64,000 bases of DNA from contig NC_133658.1 of NCBI RefSeq assembly GCF_037893015.1, positions 282,527,869 through 282,591,868 on the forward strand, in the 5' to 3' direction. The position numbers were made by a program, and so were the translations under genes. Under the pieces are notes generated by a model. That model had not been told where the DNA came from. It ran no database searches and was given only the letters and a program-made list of their open reading frames with translations. The DNA is from Macrotis lagotis (lineage: Eukaryota > Chordata > Mammalia > Peramelemorphia > Peramelidae). This document shows, piece after piece, positions 1 to 11,410 of this stretch. The first letter of the stretch is position 1, and each line of letters begins with the position of its first letter.

Positions 1-43
1 ACTTAACCCCATTCATTGCCTTGAAAAAAAATCTAAAAAAAAA
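1..43 (+). mobile_element. Family A tRNA-derived CORE-SINE, 3' end only
   Basis: The window opens inside the SINE at its conserved end (acttaacccc, then a ttgcctt-like motif and an A-rich tail containing ctaaaaaa). The rest lies upstream of the window. The same ending closes every plus-strand family A copy here. Confidence 0.85.
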
Positions 44-1240
44 GGATTGTCATTGAGGAGTTCTCTTCAGGCAATGAGAGTACTAACTATTCCTTTTCCT
101 TTTCCCAAGAATTCCCCCTCCTCTGCCTGTGTGAGAACTGCCTCATTCTACTTGACCTCCTGGAACTTTGGCTCCATCTCTTCTCTTGTCTCAGAATCTA
201 GGGGAATCTCATTCCAATCCATTAGTAAATGGCTTGGTTGAGTCACTCAACTTGCTCAAGGGTCTTCAATGACTCCCTTCTGCCTAAGTGACAAATTTCA
301 ATCTTGAGTCTAGTATCTGAAGTCCTCCACAATTTGAGCTCACTGGTTTCTTATCTCCCCTGGCTCCCCACTGCTATGCCTCCTTCTGTGAATTAGCTTT
401 TTATTATGTCTAAATCTTAGCTCCTTCAGAACCACATCAGGACCATGAAGACAAGAACATAGCTTCTCCTGTCTCCCAGAAAAAGCTTAGCGTAAGATTG
501 GGGATACACTTTACTCTTCATGAATGTTTGTTGACCCACTGATGGATTGATCCTGTACAGACAATCCTTGGTGTTCAGAAACTGACTAAGGACTTCAAGG
601 ATCAAATTCCCATGCTCAGAAGATATTCCCACATCTCAGGTTTCATGTCCCTGGGCTTGTCTCTCCCTGTCTCTCACCACCTGCTGCCTGCAGAATACTC
701 TACTGGCTGTGACAGCATCCAGTTGCTTCAGGGAATAGATTATTGCAGCCAACTCCCTGCCTTTGGCATTCATAGGATAAACTGCTTTTTAACTATTAGC
801 TAGGAGCCATGGAAAGGTCCTGGGTGGGTCCCCTGGTCTTCAAATTAATTGAAAGGAAAAGGAGGGTTTAGAAGGGAGTGAAGATAGCAAGGGAGGAAAG
901 CCCAACCCTGCTGTTCTTGGCTCACTCCATGGCCATGTCACTCTCCTCCCAAGCTAGGAAGAGTTTTTAGATATTGAAGGACTTATATCTAAGACTGGAC
1001 CCTCTTATCCTCTATTGCAAGGGAAAATTGATTCAATTCAACTAGAAATTAGGTCCAGGAACCTTTAAGATCAATCAGTTAAAAAAGCATTTCCTGTCAG
1101 AGTGCCTGGCCCTGGGGCAAGAGCTATGGGGAAAACAAGGAGAAAAGACTTGGTTTCTGTACATCCTTGCCTTATACTCTCATTGAATAGTAGAGAGTTA
1201 GAACATGCTATGGTAGAGCTGATTGGGAAGACAGAACTGG
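44..1240. other. Unassigned sequence, no gene seen
   Basis: No recognisable coding exon or clear repeat. The short open frames have no familiar motif. A weak trace of the ancient dispersed repeat (a catttcctgtcagagtgcctggc-like stretch) lies near 1085. Confidence 0.4.
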
Positions 1241-1243
1241 GTA

Positions 1244-1432
1244 GAATTAGATTTTAGTGCCTTGGCAGTCAGAAAATCTGTTTTTAAATCCTGTCTCTGA
1301 CACCTATTACCTGAGTGAACTTGGTCAAGTAACTTAAATTCCTTGGGTCTTACTATTCTTATCTACAAAATGAGGTAATTGGAGTAGATGACCATGAAGG
1401 TCTCTTCCATCTCTAAATTTATAACTTAGTGA
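1244..1432 (+). mobile_element. MIR/MON1-type CORE-SINE
   Basis: Carries a tRNA-like head remnant, the core ending in a ttggtcaagtaactta-type motif, then an 'aaaatgaggtaattggagtagatgacc' -like tail ending in cttccatctctaaattta. This is the usual MIR/MON1 order, well diverged. Confidence 0.7.
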
Positions 1433-1589
1433 GGAAACTAAGAGGGTGTTGGGAAGAAACAATGAGCCCAGTTGACTTCCCAGAATCTACTGGGATGCCA
1501 TCTAGGTTAACTGAATCTTGTCCTTGCCATACATATTAGGAATGACCAAAATACAAGTATGTCCACCTTATCTCCAACATTTAAACCTG

Positions 1590-2000
1590 GCATCATCCAC
1601 TTCTTAATCAACAAGCATTTGTTAAGAAGCCTGTTATGTTCTAGGCTAGGCTAGGTAGTGGAATACAAAAGCATACATTAAATAGTTTCCATCTTCAAGG
1701 AGCCTACATGTTATCAGGAGGGACAACTTGGATTATGTAAATATATATCAAAAAAAGTGTATGGAGGCAGAGGGAGGTGCTACCAGCAGAGAGACTAAGG
1801 AAAGGTCTCATGTATGAGATAGTGTTTAAGTTAAGGGAGGAAGGAAATTTGGGATTTCGAGAATTAAAAGGGAGTAAGGAATAGGTTGTAGGCAGCCAGT
1901 ATAAATTCATGGTGATAGGATGGAGGGCTGTGTTCAAGAAACAGTGAGAAGACAAGTTTGATTAGAACATTATAATTATTTAGATCCATCCATTGGGCCT
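1590..2000 (+). repeat. Ancient dispersed repeat (aagcatttattaag family)
   Basis: Begins with a decayed aagcatttgttaag...ggaatacaaaagc motif, continues with caaggagcctacatg, then a purine-rich segment with ttcaagaaacagtgag. The same order recurs near 20.85, 22.0, 30.86 and 34.0 kb. I do not recall its library name. A 'MNPGPLG...' antisense frame here is chance. Confidence 0.45.
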
Positions 2001-2084
2001 TAGTGACTCCCTCCCAAAGGGGTGTTCTACATATAATTCTGTTGACATTTATCCTCCTAAAATTGTATCTCACAAGCCCCAGAG

Positions 2085-2211
2085 GACCTGGGTTCAAATC
2101 TCACCTTTGATGTTTATTCCCTGTGTGACCTTGGGTAAATGACTTGACCTCTCTGAATCTCAGTTTCCTCATCTATAAAATGAAGGGTTTGGATTTGATA
2201 ACTGAGATGTA
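2085..2211 (+). mobile_element. MIR/MON1-type CORE-SINE
   Basis: Shows a box-B-like ggttcaaatc, then gtgaccttgggtaaatgac, cagtttcctcatctataaaatg and the start of the tail. Confidence 0.75.
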
Positions 2212-2231
2212 AGGGGGTATTGTGGCTGAGG

Positions 2232-2404
2232 TACTAGACCTAGAAAACAGAAGACTGGGGTTTAGAAATCATCTTAGGCACCCAGTAATTGGTGGGTAAC
2301 CCATGGCAAGTCATTTCATTTCTCTCATTTCAATATCCTCATCCATAGAATGAGGGACATAATGCTCACTAAGATCCCTTCTACCTCTGAGTCTATGATC
2401 CTCT
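2232..2404 (+). mobile_element. MIR/MON1-type CORE-SINE
   Basis: A second, more decayed copy directly downstream in the same orientation: ggcaagtcatttcatt, then tcctcatccatagaatgagg, then a tail ending in gagtctatgatcctc. A further partial tail follows to about 2465. Confidence 0.7.
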
Positions 2405-2465
2405 GAAAGAAAGCTCCCATGTTTAGATGACTTCTGAATTTCCTTCCAACTCTAGATCTATGATC

Positions 2466-2716
2466 CTAATTGTTCAGTCATTTTCCAGTTGTGTCTAAAT
2501 CTTTGTGACCCCATTTAGGGTTTTATTGGCAAAGATATTTGAGTGGTTTGCTATTTCCAACTGCAGCTTATTTTACAGATGAGAAAACTGAGACATACAG
2601 GGTTAGGTAACTTGCTCAGGGTCACACAACTATAAGTGTCTACATCTAATTTTGAAATCAGGTCTTCCGGAATCCAGGCCTTGAATATTAGTCAATGAAC
2701 CACCTAGTTACTTCAT
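2466..2716 (-). mobile_element. Mar1-type CORE-SINE with RTE-like tail
   Basis: Read on the minus strand it ends in the Bov-B/RTE-derived tail (the plus strand starts ttgttcagtcatttt...ctttgtgacccc). The core (acagatgagaaaactgag, cttgctcagggtcacacaac) and tRNA-like head (caatgaaccacctagttac) follow. Confidence 0.75.
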
Positions 2717-2871
2717 AATCCTAATACAATGTAGTATTTAGTTAAGTATTTAGATACAATGGACTATCTAAGGTGATATAGAGTTCTTGAAAGCTGAATA
2801 AAGAGAAAATGAATGACCATTTTTTTTAAAGTTGCAGTGGAGATAATTCCTGCTGAAGTATGAATTGCTTT

Positions 2872-3105
2872 AGATCAGAGATGTCAAACACACAGCCTGT
2901 AGTGTAAGTCTGACTCACAACCCTTCCAAGTGTGGTCAGAATCAGATTAAAATATAATTGGTAAATATTTAACAAAATAAATAAAAATATAATATAACTT
3001 AGATAATGTTACTATGTGGTTCCTAAGTCAATATGCACCCTCAGGGATCCTTATTTATGGCTTAGTGGCTCCCATTTTTATTTGAATTTGACCCAACAAT
3101 TCTAG
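2872..3105. mobile_element. Non-autonomous hAT-like MITE
   Basis: An AT-rich element with a left end cagagatgtcaaacac and a right end tttgaatttgaccc; the ends pair loosely as inverted repeats. The centre (agattaaaatataattgg, then caatatgc and agggatcctta) matches a second copy near 50.5-50.69 kb. No transposase frame is seen. I recognise the pattern as hAT-like from memory only. Confidence 0.5.
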
Positions 3106-3139
3106 ATGTCTTCTGTGGTTACCTCGTGATTCTACGACT

Positions 3140-3310
3140 TTCTTCTGTAGGCAATGAAGGTTTCTAAATAGATTTGAGGAAATGAGGGAAAATATCATGT
3201 AGATTAATTAGTCTGACAGTACATGCAAGATGGATTGGGGGGATAGAGACTAAAGGCAGAGAGACCTTTTATAAATTTATAATAATAGTCTAGGTGGGAG
3301 GTAAGGAGAT
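3140..3310 (+). repeat. Fragment of the ancient dispersed repeat, inner part
   Basis: Purine-rich text with agatttgaggaaatgagg and aataatagtctaggtgggag resembles the downstream part of the repeat seen near 9.8-10.2 kb. Confidence 0.35.
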
Positions 3311-3940
3311 ATCTGCCACCGATTCAGAAGAGTAGATTTCTCCCTCTTTTAACTTATTTCCTAGTGCTTTGGAGCCTGGAGCCTGATGGATTACTTCACA
3401 TTTTAATAAATGCCCCAATTTGTGAGACTCATGCCAGCAATCTGTCCAGGCCACCCAATCCAAGTGGCAAAGTTGTGTATTTGAACTGATAACAGCTCTG
3501 GGAATAAAAGCACTGCCAGGATTCTCAAACTCAAGAAGGCATTTGAGATGCAGGAAATAAGGCAAAGAAAGACCAGCAGGCAATGGAGCAAATCCATGTC
3601 CCATGTGGGGAGGCTGTATGCTGCCCTGGAGGGGAACTAGGGGGTGAGGAATGGCTTTGGGGTTTCAACAGCCTCTTCCAATGCCTTTAGTTTTCCTCCT
3701 CTGGCTCTGTGGGTTTCTAACCCTGTTCTTTGCCCCTAAGACAGCCTGTAATTGCTAGCCAGATTTGATTGAGGACTCCATTAGAATTCTTCCCAGGTCA
3801 TTGGCATTTTGCTTTGGCCATGAGGGAGGAGCCAATCCTCAGAATTTCAGTGAGTTGGAGACATAGTCTCTACCACCCAGGAGGCACCAGGCTAAGATGA
3901 TTTAAAGAGATCCTAGGAACTAATAGGATCTTAAAAATAA
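3311..3940. other. Unassigned sequence, no gene seen
   Basis: Apparently single-copy. Two overlapping minus-strand frames (104 and 64 codons) cover the left half but show no familiar motif or convincing splice context, so I do not call a gene. Confidence 0.4.
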
Positions 3941-4089
3941 TTGATTTTGTTTTACAGAGAAGGAAACTGAGTTCCTGGCATTTGAACTGAGGTCCTTGGA
4001 ACCCAAATTCAGAATGGAAAGTCAGATTTAGAAAGATTTTTAAAAACATCTAGTCTAACCCTTGATTGTTTCTTGCATTTTCTCTTTTC

Positions 4090-4400
4090 AATTAAGCAAC
4101 CAGTGTGAACTGAACTGGTGCAAGAAGGATTCAGGTGATATTTGAACCTGACCGTGAAGTATGAGAGAATTTAATAAGAGGAAAGGGAAGGGCATTCTAA
4201 AGGGTAGAACTGCTTGAGCAAAGTGTAGGGTGTGGAAAATAATAGGACAAATTGGGGGATAGTAAGAAGTTAGGTCTGGACAGTAGAGAGGGTGTCCTTT
4301 GGGAAGTAGTAAACGTGATTGTAGGCTGGGATCTAGGCCTTCAACTTCCATATCAGGCAGAGAAGTTTGGTCTTTCTCTAAAATAAAAGGGAGTAGTCAT
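4090..4400 (+). repeat. Fragment of the ancient dispersed repeat, inner part
   Basis: The run agggcattctaaagggtaga...gcttgagcaaagtgtagggtg...aagtttggtctttctct parallels the tract near 9.8-10.2 kb. The order is that of an old dispersed mammalian repeat. Confidence 0.4.
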
Positions 4401-6170
4401 TTTGCATTCTTGAGGAAGAGATGAGCAGTACTTTGTGGTGCACTGGATCAATAAAATGACATAGAGTCCAAGATAGGGGAACTTTTTTTTTTAAGTTGTT
4501 CATACTCACTGAGACATTCATGTGAGGGCCTAGAACTCATTCTTGGGAAAAGATCCACTATGCACCAGACCCTCATGTGAAAGCTTCCGTGTGGCGGAAT
4601 CTGAAGAAAGAGTCCAGTGGGGGTAGATGGGGGGCTCTGTCTCTATCATATCCAAAACCTCCAAAACTGCCAGCCAGCAGCATATGCTAATCGAAGCCAT
4701 TGTCCCCTCCACTGCCTCCCGCCAAGACCCCCCTTCAGAAAAGGGGGAAAAAAAACTAAGCAGGCCGTTGGTATGTGGTGTGAAGAACAGCTCCAGTGAG
4801 TTTCATTCAGCTCTGCTAACCTTGGCAGGCAGACCCAGGCACAGAGACAAAGAAGCCATTGTCCTGGACAATTTTGCCCTCAATTGGTCTCCCCATCAGC
4901 TTTCAGGGCCATGCAGTCCCTCTGTGATTCCTCCATGACTAACAGTGTTAAACCCAGCTCCATCCACCTCCCCCTACCAGTAGGCCCAGAAAGTCCCCAG
5001 CTTTTTGTTTTGTTGTTTTGTTTTGTTTTTTTTGGGGGGGGGGCTGGATAGGGGTGGTTTGAATAATAATGGTATGTCCATTATGAAATCAGCCATAGTC
5101 TTCCCCCACCCCAATCAAGATGGGGGGGGGGCAGAAAGTCCATCCTCCAGTTTCAATAGAATGAATGCTCTCTTTTCCATACCGTATATAACACTCTCCT
5201 GTCTATGTGGTGACTGGTTCCTTATATTAGGAGCAGGACCTGGATGAGAGAGTAGGGATGTGGATGATCTGATGAAATAAAGGGGGCAGTAAGGAAATGA
5301 TTAAGATGAGACTGGGGAGTGGTGAGGGGTCAACCCTCTATCCACTTGTCTGCCCACTTCCTGGGGTTGCCCCACTGACTTTTTTGTGGCTAAGGCTCAA
5401 GGTAGATCAGGCAGTCCTATTATATATTTACCAGGGAGAACCAGAGCAGGTTCCAGCCTCCTTCCTGAAAGCACTGATACTTATTGAATACAAGGAGCCA
5501 CAGTTGATATAAGGAATATAAAGTTTAAATCTAAAAATGGTCTGCTCTCAAGAAGTCATTTCACAGGAACAGAGAAAAGAGGACACTAGACTTGATCCAA
5601 GGGCCAGAATTCAAAGGAGTTAACTGAATAGAATGAGCAAGTCATGACGTGGGGTTGGGAGCTAATGGTGTAGGGGATGGGACCTAATTGGGACTGGGGG
5701 GGGAAGGTTTTGTTTTTTATGAATTTCCATTTCTATTATGAGGCTGGACCTGGTATCGTTAAGCAGAGTGACCTATTCTTTCTTTTCTTTCTGACTTGGC
5801 CTGGGAAGATGTGGGGTGGGGAAAGGGAAGGGGTAGATGGTAGAAATGGAATAAAGTTTGTAATGACTGCCAGAGAGATAGGAGAAATTTCCTCAGCTAC
5901 AAAAATTGGCCAATGATAGGTAAGAACACCTACAACCACTTAGACAGTCTTAGGATATAAGAGCAGGGAGAAAGGGGTGTATGTAAAGGGAGGTGGTCTT
6001 GAGTTGCAAGAAGTGGGGAAAAGTACAAAGGTCAAAGAGACCAGCACTACAGAAGTCTGAACAGCTGTTCAGTAGTGGCATCAAATTGTGGCTTGCATGA
6101 ATAAAGTAAGTCTCCCCTTTCTCTCTCAAATCCCTTTTAGATTCACTGCCAAGAAGAAGAGACAATAGTA
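4401..6170. other. Unassigned tract with G-rich runs
   Basis: No coding exon recognised. It contains poly-G runs near 5034-5043, 5120-5129 and 5698-5703. The 4500-4990 part is fairly GC-rich, includes an octamer-like atgctaat near 4685 and carries two overlapping plus-strand frames without familiar motifs. It could hold a regulatory element, but nothing here proves it. Confidence 0.35.
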
Positions 6171-6172
6171 GA

Positions 6173-6286
<114 letters not shown>

Positions 6287-6299
6287 AGATCAGTGAGAG

Positions 6300-6490
6300 G
6301 GGCTGGGTAGAAAAAGTTGACTGCATTTAGAGGAAGTGGGTTCAAATCCTAGTCTGATGCTTTCTGCTTGTGTGAGCTTGTGTGAGTCATTTATCTTCTT
6401 AGTGCTTCCATTTCTTCGTAAAATGAAGAATTTGAACAAGAGGGTCATTGAAATTTCTTTGAGCTCCAGATCTATAATTTTATGATCCCA
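6300..6490 (+). mobile_element. MIR/MON1-type CORE-SINE
   Basis: Box-B-like gggttcaaatcc near 6340, core with gtgtgagtcatttatctt, cgtaaaatgaagaatttg, and a tail ending in gctccagatctataatttta. Confidence 0.75.
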
Positions 6491-6636
6491 AGAAGAAGGA
6501 AGTTCAAGCAAACAGCCTTTTTTTAAAAAATGCCAGCTATGTTTCTAGGACAGTGCTAAATACGGGAGATCAAGATAGGGTAAATGTTCACCAGGGGGTC
6601 AGAAGAAATGATATCATGACATCTCAAAGGTCTCTC

Positions 6637-6788
6637 ACTTTTTTTTTAGGTTTTTGCAAGGCAAATGGGGTTAAGTGGCTTGCCCAAGGCCACACAGCTA
6701 GGTAATGATTGTCTGAGACTGCATTTGAACCCAGGTACTCCTGACTCCAAAGCGGGTGCTTTATCCACTACACCACCTAGCTGCCCCT
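6637..6788 (-). mobile_element. Family A SINE with target-site duplication
   Basis: A full antisense copy from the T-rich tail (ttttttttaggtttttgc) to the head (ccacctagctgcccc). It is flanked by a perfect 13-bp TSD, tcaaaggtctctc, at 6624-6636 and 6789-6801. Confidence 0.95.
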
Positions 6789-7172
6789 TCAAAGGTCTCT
6801 CTTAAGAACTTTAAAATTGATTGTACAGAATGGAAGATATTGGCATAGTACTAACCAGCATGGCATGCCCGCATCAGAGAGGGTGCTGTGCTCTATGAGG
6901 AAGGCAGAATTGAAGCACCTCAAAGAAAACATGATGTTCATAAGTTTAGAGTTTGCATCCCAGGTGTTCACATGGACTATTTGTGCCCAACTTGTGGTAG
7001 AGCATTCCGAACTGTATTGGTCTGATCAGCCACAGTTGGACACACTATAACTTGTCTCAAATATGGTGATGTCATTTTGGTCTTCTTCAATGATGAATGA
7101 CAAGAACCAACCAACCAACCCAGTTCATTCAATATATAAAAGCAGGTTTAGCTTGAGAGAGAATGAAAAAGA

Positions 7173-7300
7173 AGATGGCTAGGTGGACTAGTGGATAGAG
7201 CACTGGCCCTGGAGTCAGGAGTACCTGAGTTCAAATCTGACCTCAGACAATTAATAATTGCCTAGGGCAAATCACTTAACCTCTTTGCCTTGCAAAAGAA
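7173..7300 (+). mobile_element. Family A SINE
   Basis: The head reads gatggctaggtgg...gtggatagagcactggc. Box B is gagttcaaatc. The core is shortened after attgcctagggcaaatcac, and it ends in ttgccttgcaaaag. Confidence 0.88.
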
Positions 7301-7580
7301 TAACGGGAGAGAGAGAGAGTGAGAGAAAGAGATTAGAAATCCCAAGGATGACAAGATCTTTTAAAACTACACCAGCAGTTTTAGATTACAGTGCTAGAGG
7401 TCTTCAGGACATAGAGGTGAATGGGACAGTTCAGTGGATATTCATTTCACTTGAAGGAAGAGAACAAGTGTTTCCAATCTCATTAAAACAGTGTAATCCT
7501 GAAAGTTCTACATGGTCCTAGACAGGGGAGAGCAAAAGGGAGGGGAAGGCTAAGGGGAAACAGTGCCTCCCATGGTATTA

Positions 7581-7650
7581 TTATACACACATATATATAT
7601 ACAGATATGTACATGTATATACTCTGCGCATATGTGTATGTGTGTGTGTA
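7581..7650. repeat. TA/TG-rich simple repeat
   Basis: Alternating ca/ta/tg dinucleotides with interruptions. It directly abuts the Mar1-type SINE that follows. Confidence 0.85.
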
Positions 7651-7654
7651 AAAC

Positions 7655-7868
7655 AATGTTCAGTTTTTTAATCATGTTCAACTCTTTGTAAACCAACTTG
7701 AAGTTTCTTGGCAAAGAGGAGTGGTTTGCCATTTCCTTCTCCAGCTCATTTTACAGATGAGGAAACTGAGGCAAACAGGAAGAGGTGACTCACAAGTGTC
7801 TAAAACTGAATTTTAATTGTCTTCCTGACTTCAGGAACACTCTATCCACTCCACCACCTCAATGCCCC
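7655..7868 (-). mobile_element. Mar1-type CORE-SINE with RTE-like tail
   Basis: The plus strand runs from a decayed RTE-like tail (atcatgttcaactctttg, cttggcaaagaggagtgg) through ttacagatgaggaaactgag to the head (ctatccactccaccacctc). Confidence 0.8.
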
Positions 7869-7879
7869 AATTACAAAAT

Positions 7880-9420
7880 AAATACAGGTAATTTTTTTGA
7901 AGGGGAGTTAGGGGCTCATATTTTTTGTATTTTTTCTCTAGATATTACAATGCCTGGAATATAAGAAGTACTTGATGAATGATTGTTGAATGGATTGAGT
8001 TATGGTAGGAGCTGGTATATGGTTGAGCTTTGAAGGAAGCCAGGTGGACATGAGGAGGGAGTATGGCTATGCTGATACCAAAGTGATAACATAATATTTA
8101 TATAGCATTAAAGACTGATAAGGTATTTTATAATATATTATCACATTTGAATCACATTACAGTTCTTGTAAAATAGGTACAGTGACACATAACTAGGAAG
8201 GATCTCATTCTTCCTCATTCTGGGCTCATCTAATACACCCTTCCCCATCCCCATGCCTGACCTTCACTACTGTCTCCCCTGTAAAAAAAACAAACAATGA
8301 AACACCTATATTTATTTTGTGCATATTAATATATGTGCCTCTACCACCCTTTTCCCTATCCTCTACACCCTTGACTAGACTCCAAAGTTGCTGAAAGGTC
8401 CAGAATCAGAGTCTAGGTTTCAGGTCATGGCTCTGGCAACTTCTTTTCTTTGGAAATCTGAGTTGTAGTGCACATCATCTTTCTTCTCTTCCACTCTTGG
8501 CTCCTACTTTCATTGTACTTCGGTCCTGAAAAAGAGAGTATAACAATACTCTCCCTTTGCCAGGCATGGGTCAGGAGATCTGAATTCTCCTTTGTTGCAC
8601 ACACTCAACTATATAACTATATAGTTATGTATAACTGATACTCTGTGTCTTTCTCTAGACCAAACCATCCCCCAAATGGGAGTTCCACAGAGTGACACAG
8701 AGTAATAGGGCATTGTTGATTTGGCTACAGTAAATTCTAAGCAACAAAGGACTAGAAGAAACAAGGGCTTTCTTAACTCTCCAAATTCCAAACTCTTCCT
8801 TTCTAGTGAAGGAGGAAAGAAGTTGATCTGGCTCATACTCCTTCAAGATGCAACCCTAAGCCCATTCTCTTGGGACTCATTGGAGAGTATTTGATGATCC
8901 CCTAGAGTCTGCCAAGCTTGGAACTTGGCACCAGAAAGCAACAGAAGAGGTTATAGCACTCTGTACACCTGAAGCACTGAAGCACACCTTCAATTGAAGG
9001 TGGGGAAACAAAATGTAAAGCACATGAAAAAAACATGTAAGAATACAGTGAACATTGATACAGTGGTAACAGAGAAAAACAACTTAGAAAGAATCTAGAT
9101 TGTTGATCAAAGCAATAAAAATCTGTAAGTCTAAAAAAAATGAAGAAGAAACTACTCACCTGACAGAGAGGTGATAAACTCAGAATGCAGAGATGTAAGA
9201 CTTTCTGACATAGCTAATATGAGAATTTTTTTTTTTGCCAAACTAAATAGATATGCATTGAGAGATGTGTTTTTGTTGCATTTTTAAAATTTTAATTTGT
9301 TCATTGACTGAGGGGCAGGGGTAGTAGTACAGATTAATTTTTTAAAAATTACTTGCTACTTGAAAAATTAAAGAATGTGATGCAATCTGTAACCAAAGAA
9401 GGAAGGAAAGGAAGGCTAGA
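7880..9420. other. Unassigned tract, no gene seen
   Basis: AT-rich with no recognised exon. Two overlapping minus-strand frames at 8609-8846 have no familiar domain. A decayed cttgatgaatgattgttgaatg motif near 7970 looks like an L2 3' terminus. A minus-strand frame at 8902-9159 is Phe/Ser/Leu-rich and looks random. Confidence 0.35.
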
Positions 9421-9437
9421 CTACAGGAATGCAAGAG

Positions 9438-9800
9438 GCAGCTAGATGGCTCAGTGGATAAAGCACTGAATCTGGAGTCAGGAAGACCTGAATTCAAATT
9501 AGATCTTTGACACTTACTATTTGTGTGACTTTGGGCAAGTCATTTAATCTTTATTTGCCTTAGGAAGCAACTAGATGGCTCAATGGATAGAGTGCTGGAC
9601 CTGGAAGTAGGAAGACCTGAATTCAAATACAACCTTGGAAAACTATTAGCTATGTGATCATGGACAAGTCATTTAACCTGTTTGCCTTTATCCATTGGAG
9701 AATGAAATGACAAATTACTCTAGCATCTTTGCCAAGAAAAATCCATGGACTACTGTGGTTCATGGGGTCATGAAAAGTCAGATAAATAATAATAACAACA
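9438..9800 (+). mobile_element. Apparent dimeric SINE (truncated head-core plus full Mar1 unit)
   Basis: Monomer 1 (about 9438-9561) has a head, box B and core but stops at atttgcctta without a tail. Monomer 2 starts at once (ggaagcaactagatggctc) and runs to an RTE-like tail, catctttgccaagaaaaatc, then caataaca-like repeats. Near-identical flanks acaggaatgcaa (9423-9434) and acaggaatccaa (9798-9809) bracket both units, as expected if they inserted together. Confidence 0.65.
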
Positions 9801-9809
9801 GGAATCCAA

Positions 9810-10230
9810 AGGAGGGAGAGTTCAGTGAGAGTTGGACTAATTAGGGAAGGTTTCCAGAAGGAAGTGTGGCTTAAGCTGGGTCTTGAATGAAAAGGTATAG
9901 AAGAAAAATGAAGACATTCTAGATGGAGGGGAGCAGGAACAAAAGTGCAGAAGTAGGAATGAATCATTATAAAGTCAATCTGACTGTAGAGAAAGATTTC
10001 TGTAGGAAAACAAAATAAGATAAATTTGGATGGATATGTACAACTAGATTTAGTGGAGATGGGAGAAGGACTCTACAATATTAGGCTAGGAAGTTTGGTT
10101 TTGTCCTGTGGGTGATTGGGAACCACTGCATATTTCTGACCAGGAAAATAATATGCTACAAGTCATATTTGGGAAAGATGAGTCTGGGCAAAATGCACAA
10201 GTTAGACCATGGAGAAAGTCCAGCTATAGG
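9810..10230 (+). repeat. Ancient dispersed repeat, inner part
   Basis: Contains gaaggtttccagaaggaag, cttgaatgaaaaggtatag, ggaagtttggttttgtcctg and gggaaccactgca in that order. This is typical of an old mammalian dispersed repeat also seen near 4.1 and 62.1 kb. Library name not recalled. Confidence 0.5.
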
Positions 10231-10311
10231 GAGACCACTTAGTGTTCTTTTCCATTAATCCAGGTATTATTTGATGGCTCCTGACTAGGATGGTTTGAAA
10301 GTGACCCTAAG

Positions 10312-10427
10312 GAGCAGCTAGAGGATGCAGTGAATAGAGGAGTTAGGAGGACCAAATTTGAACTCAGACATGTGACCTTGGGCAAATCATTTAACCCCAT
10401 TGTCTTGCAAAAACAAAAAACAAAAAA
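10312..10427 (+). mobile_element. Family A SINE, internally shortened, perfect 16-bp TSD
   Basis: Only about 116 bp. The gcactggccctggagtc segment of the head and the middle of the core are missing. The TSD tgaaagtgaccctaag is perfect at 10296-10311 and 10428-10443. Confidence 0.93.
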
Positions 10428-10443
10428 TGAAAGTGACCCTAAG

Positions 10444-11315
10444 CTGCAGTATCTCTGGCAGGGGAATTTGTGAAGACTTCAAGCTTAATTAATTTGGTAA
10501 ACATTAATTAAGTATCTTCTGTGTGCAAGGCATTATCCTATGCCTAATAGGCCAACCAATTCTTAAGGGACAATGTCTTCCCTCTGTACTACATTATCCA
10601 ACTTTCTCTTCTTCCTATGGTACTCTCCCTGTCAGTTAGGGATCCTGGCCAGTGAGAGCTGTGTTTTGCCCGGGCATATGCCCGTCTCCCCTAAACTCAG
10701 AGATCCCTGCCAAGAGGAAGTTCAGCTTATTCATCTGTACCTGGTTTCAACTGGATTTCTAGTTTGGCTCTCTTAGTGTCCCCTTCAGTCAGTACTCTGA
10801 ACACAGGAAGTCAGCAATAGCTTTGCTTTGGAGACACCAGGACATCAGTATTTCTAGCTCCTTTTAGATACTCCTAGTAAAATTCTACAGCCATCTCCTA
10901 GGATCCTAGAACTGCAAGTTGCCTTATTACATGAATGTTCTAACTGTAGAACATAGAATTTCATGACTGGGATCATCTAGATTAACCTCATCATTTTTCC
11001 ATGTGATGTGATTAAGGCTTTACAAGAGGAAAATGACTTGTACAAGGTCATACAATGTATTGCTAGCAGAACTAGAACTAGATTCAGATTCCTAGGGCTT
11101 TCCTCCCATCAAATTGTACCCTGAGAATAGGGATATTTTAAGCCCAAAATGAAATCTGAGTATGACAAATCAATTGGCTTAGGCTGGTTCTCAGGTGGAA
11201 GGAAATCTGGCCCACAAACCCACTCATCTGATATCATGATTGGGTCCTTTCAATGTCTGGGGGTTGGTAAGGGGCAAGATGAGTTACAATAAAGAGAGGA
11301 TAAGGCAGGAGAAAA
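10444..11315. other. Mostly unassigned; MIR-like remnant near 10.95 kb
   Basis: Bases 10485-10560 resemble the start of the ancient dispersed repeat. 10950-11095 reads as an antisense MIR remnant (aggaaaatgacttgtacaagg, then gaactagattcag). The rest is unassigned. Confidence 0.4.
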
Positions 11316-11317
11316 TT

Positions 11318-11410
11318 AATTCCTCATTCTGTCATTGATCTGTTGTTTCTTTTTGAACAAATTACCATCTCTATGGACCTCAATTTGCTCATTTGTAAAA
11401 TTCAAATATT
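11318..11410 (+). mobile_element. MIR remnant
   Basis: Partial core to tail: gaacaaattaccatctct, then cctcaatttgctcatttgtaaaa. The head is missing or unrecognisable. Confidence 0.55.
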
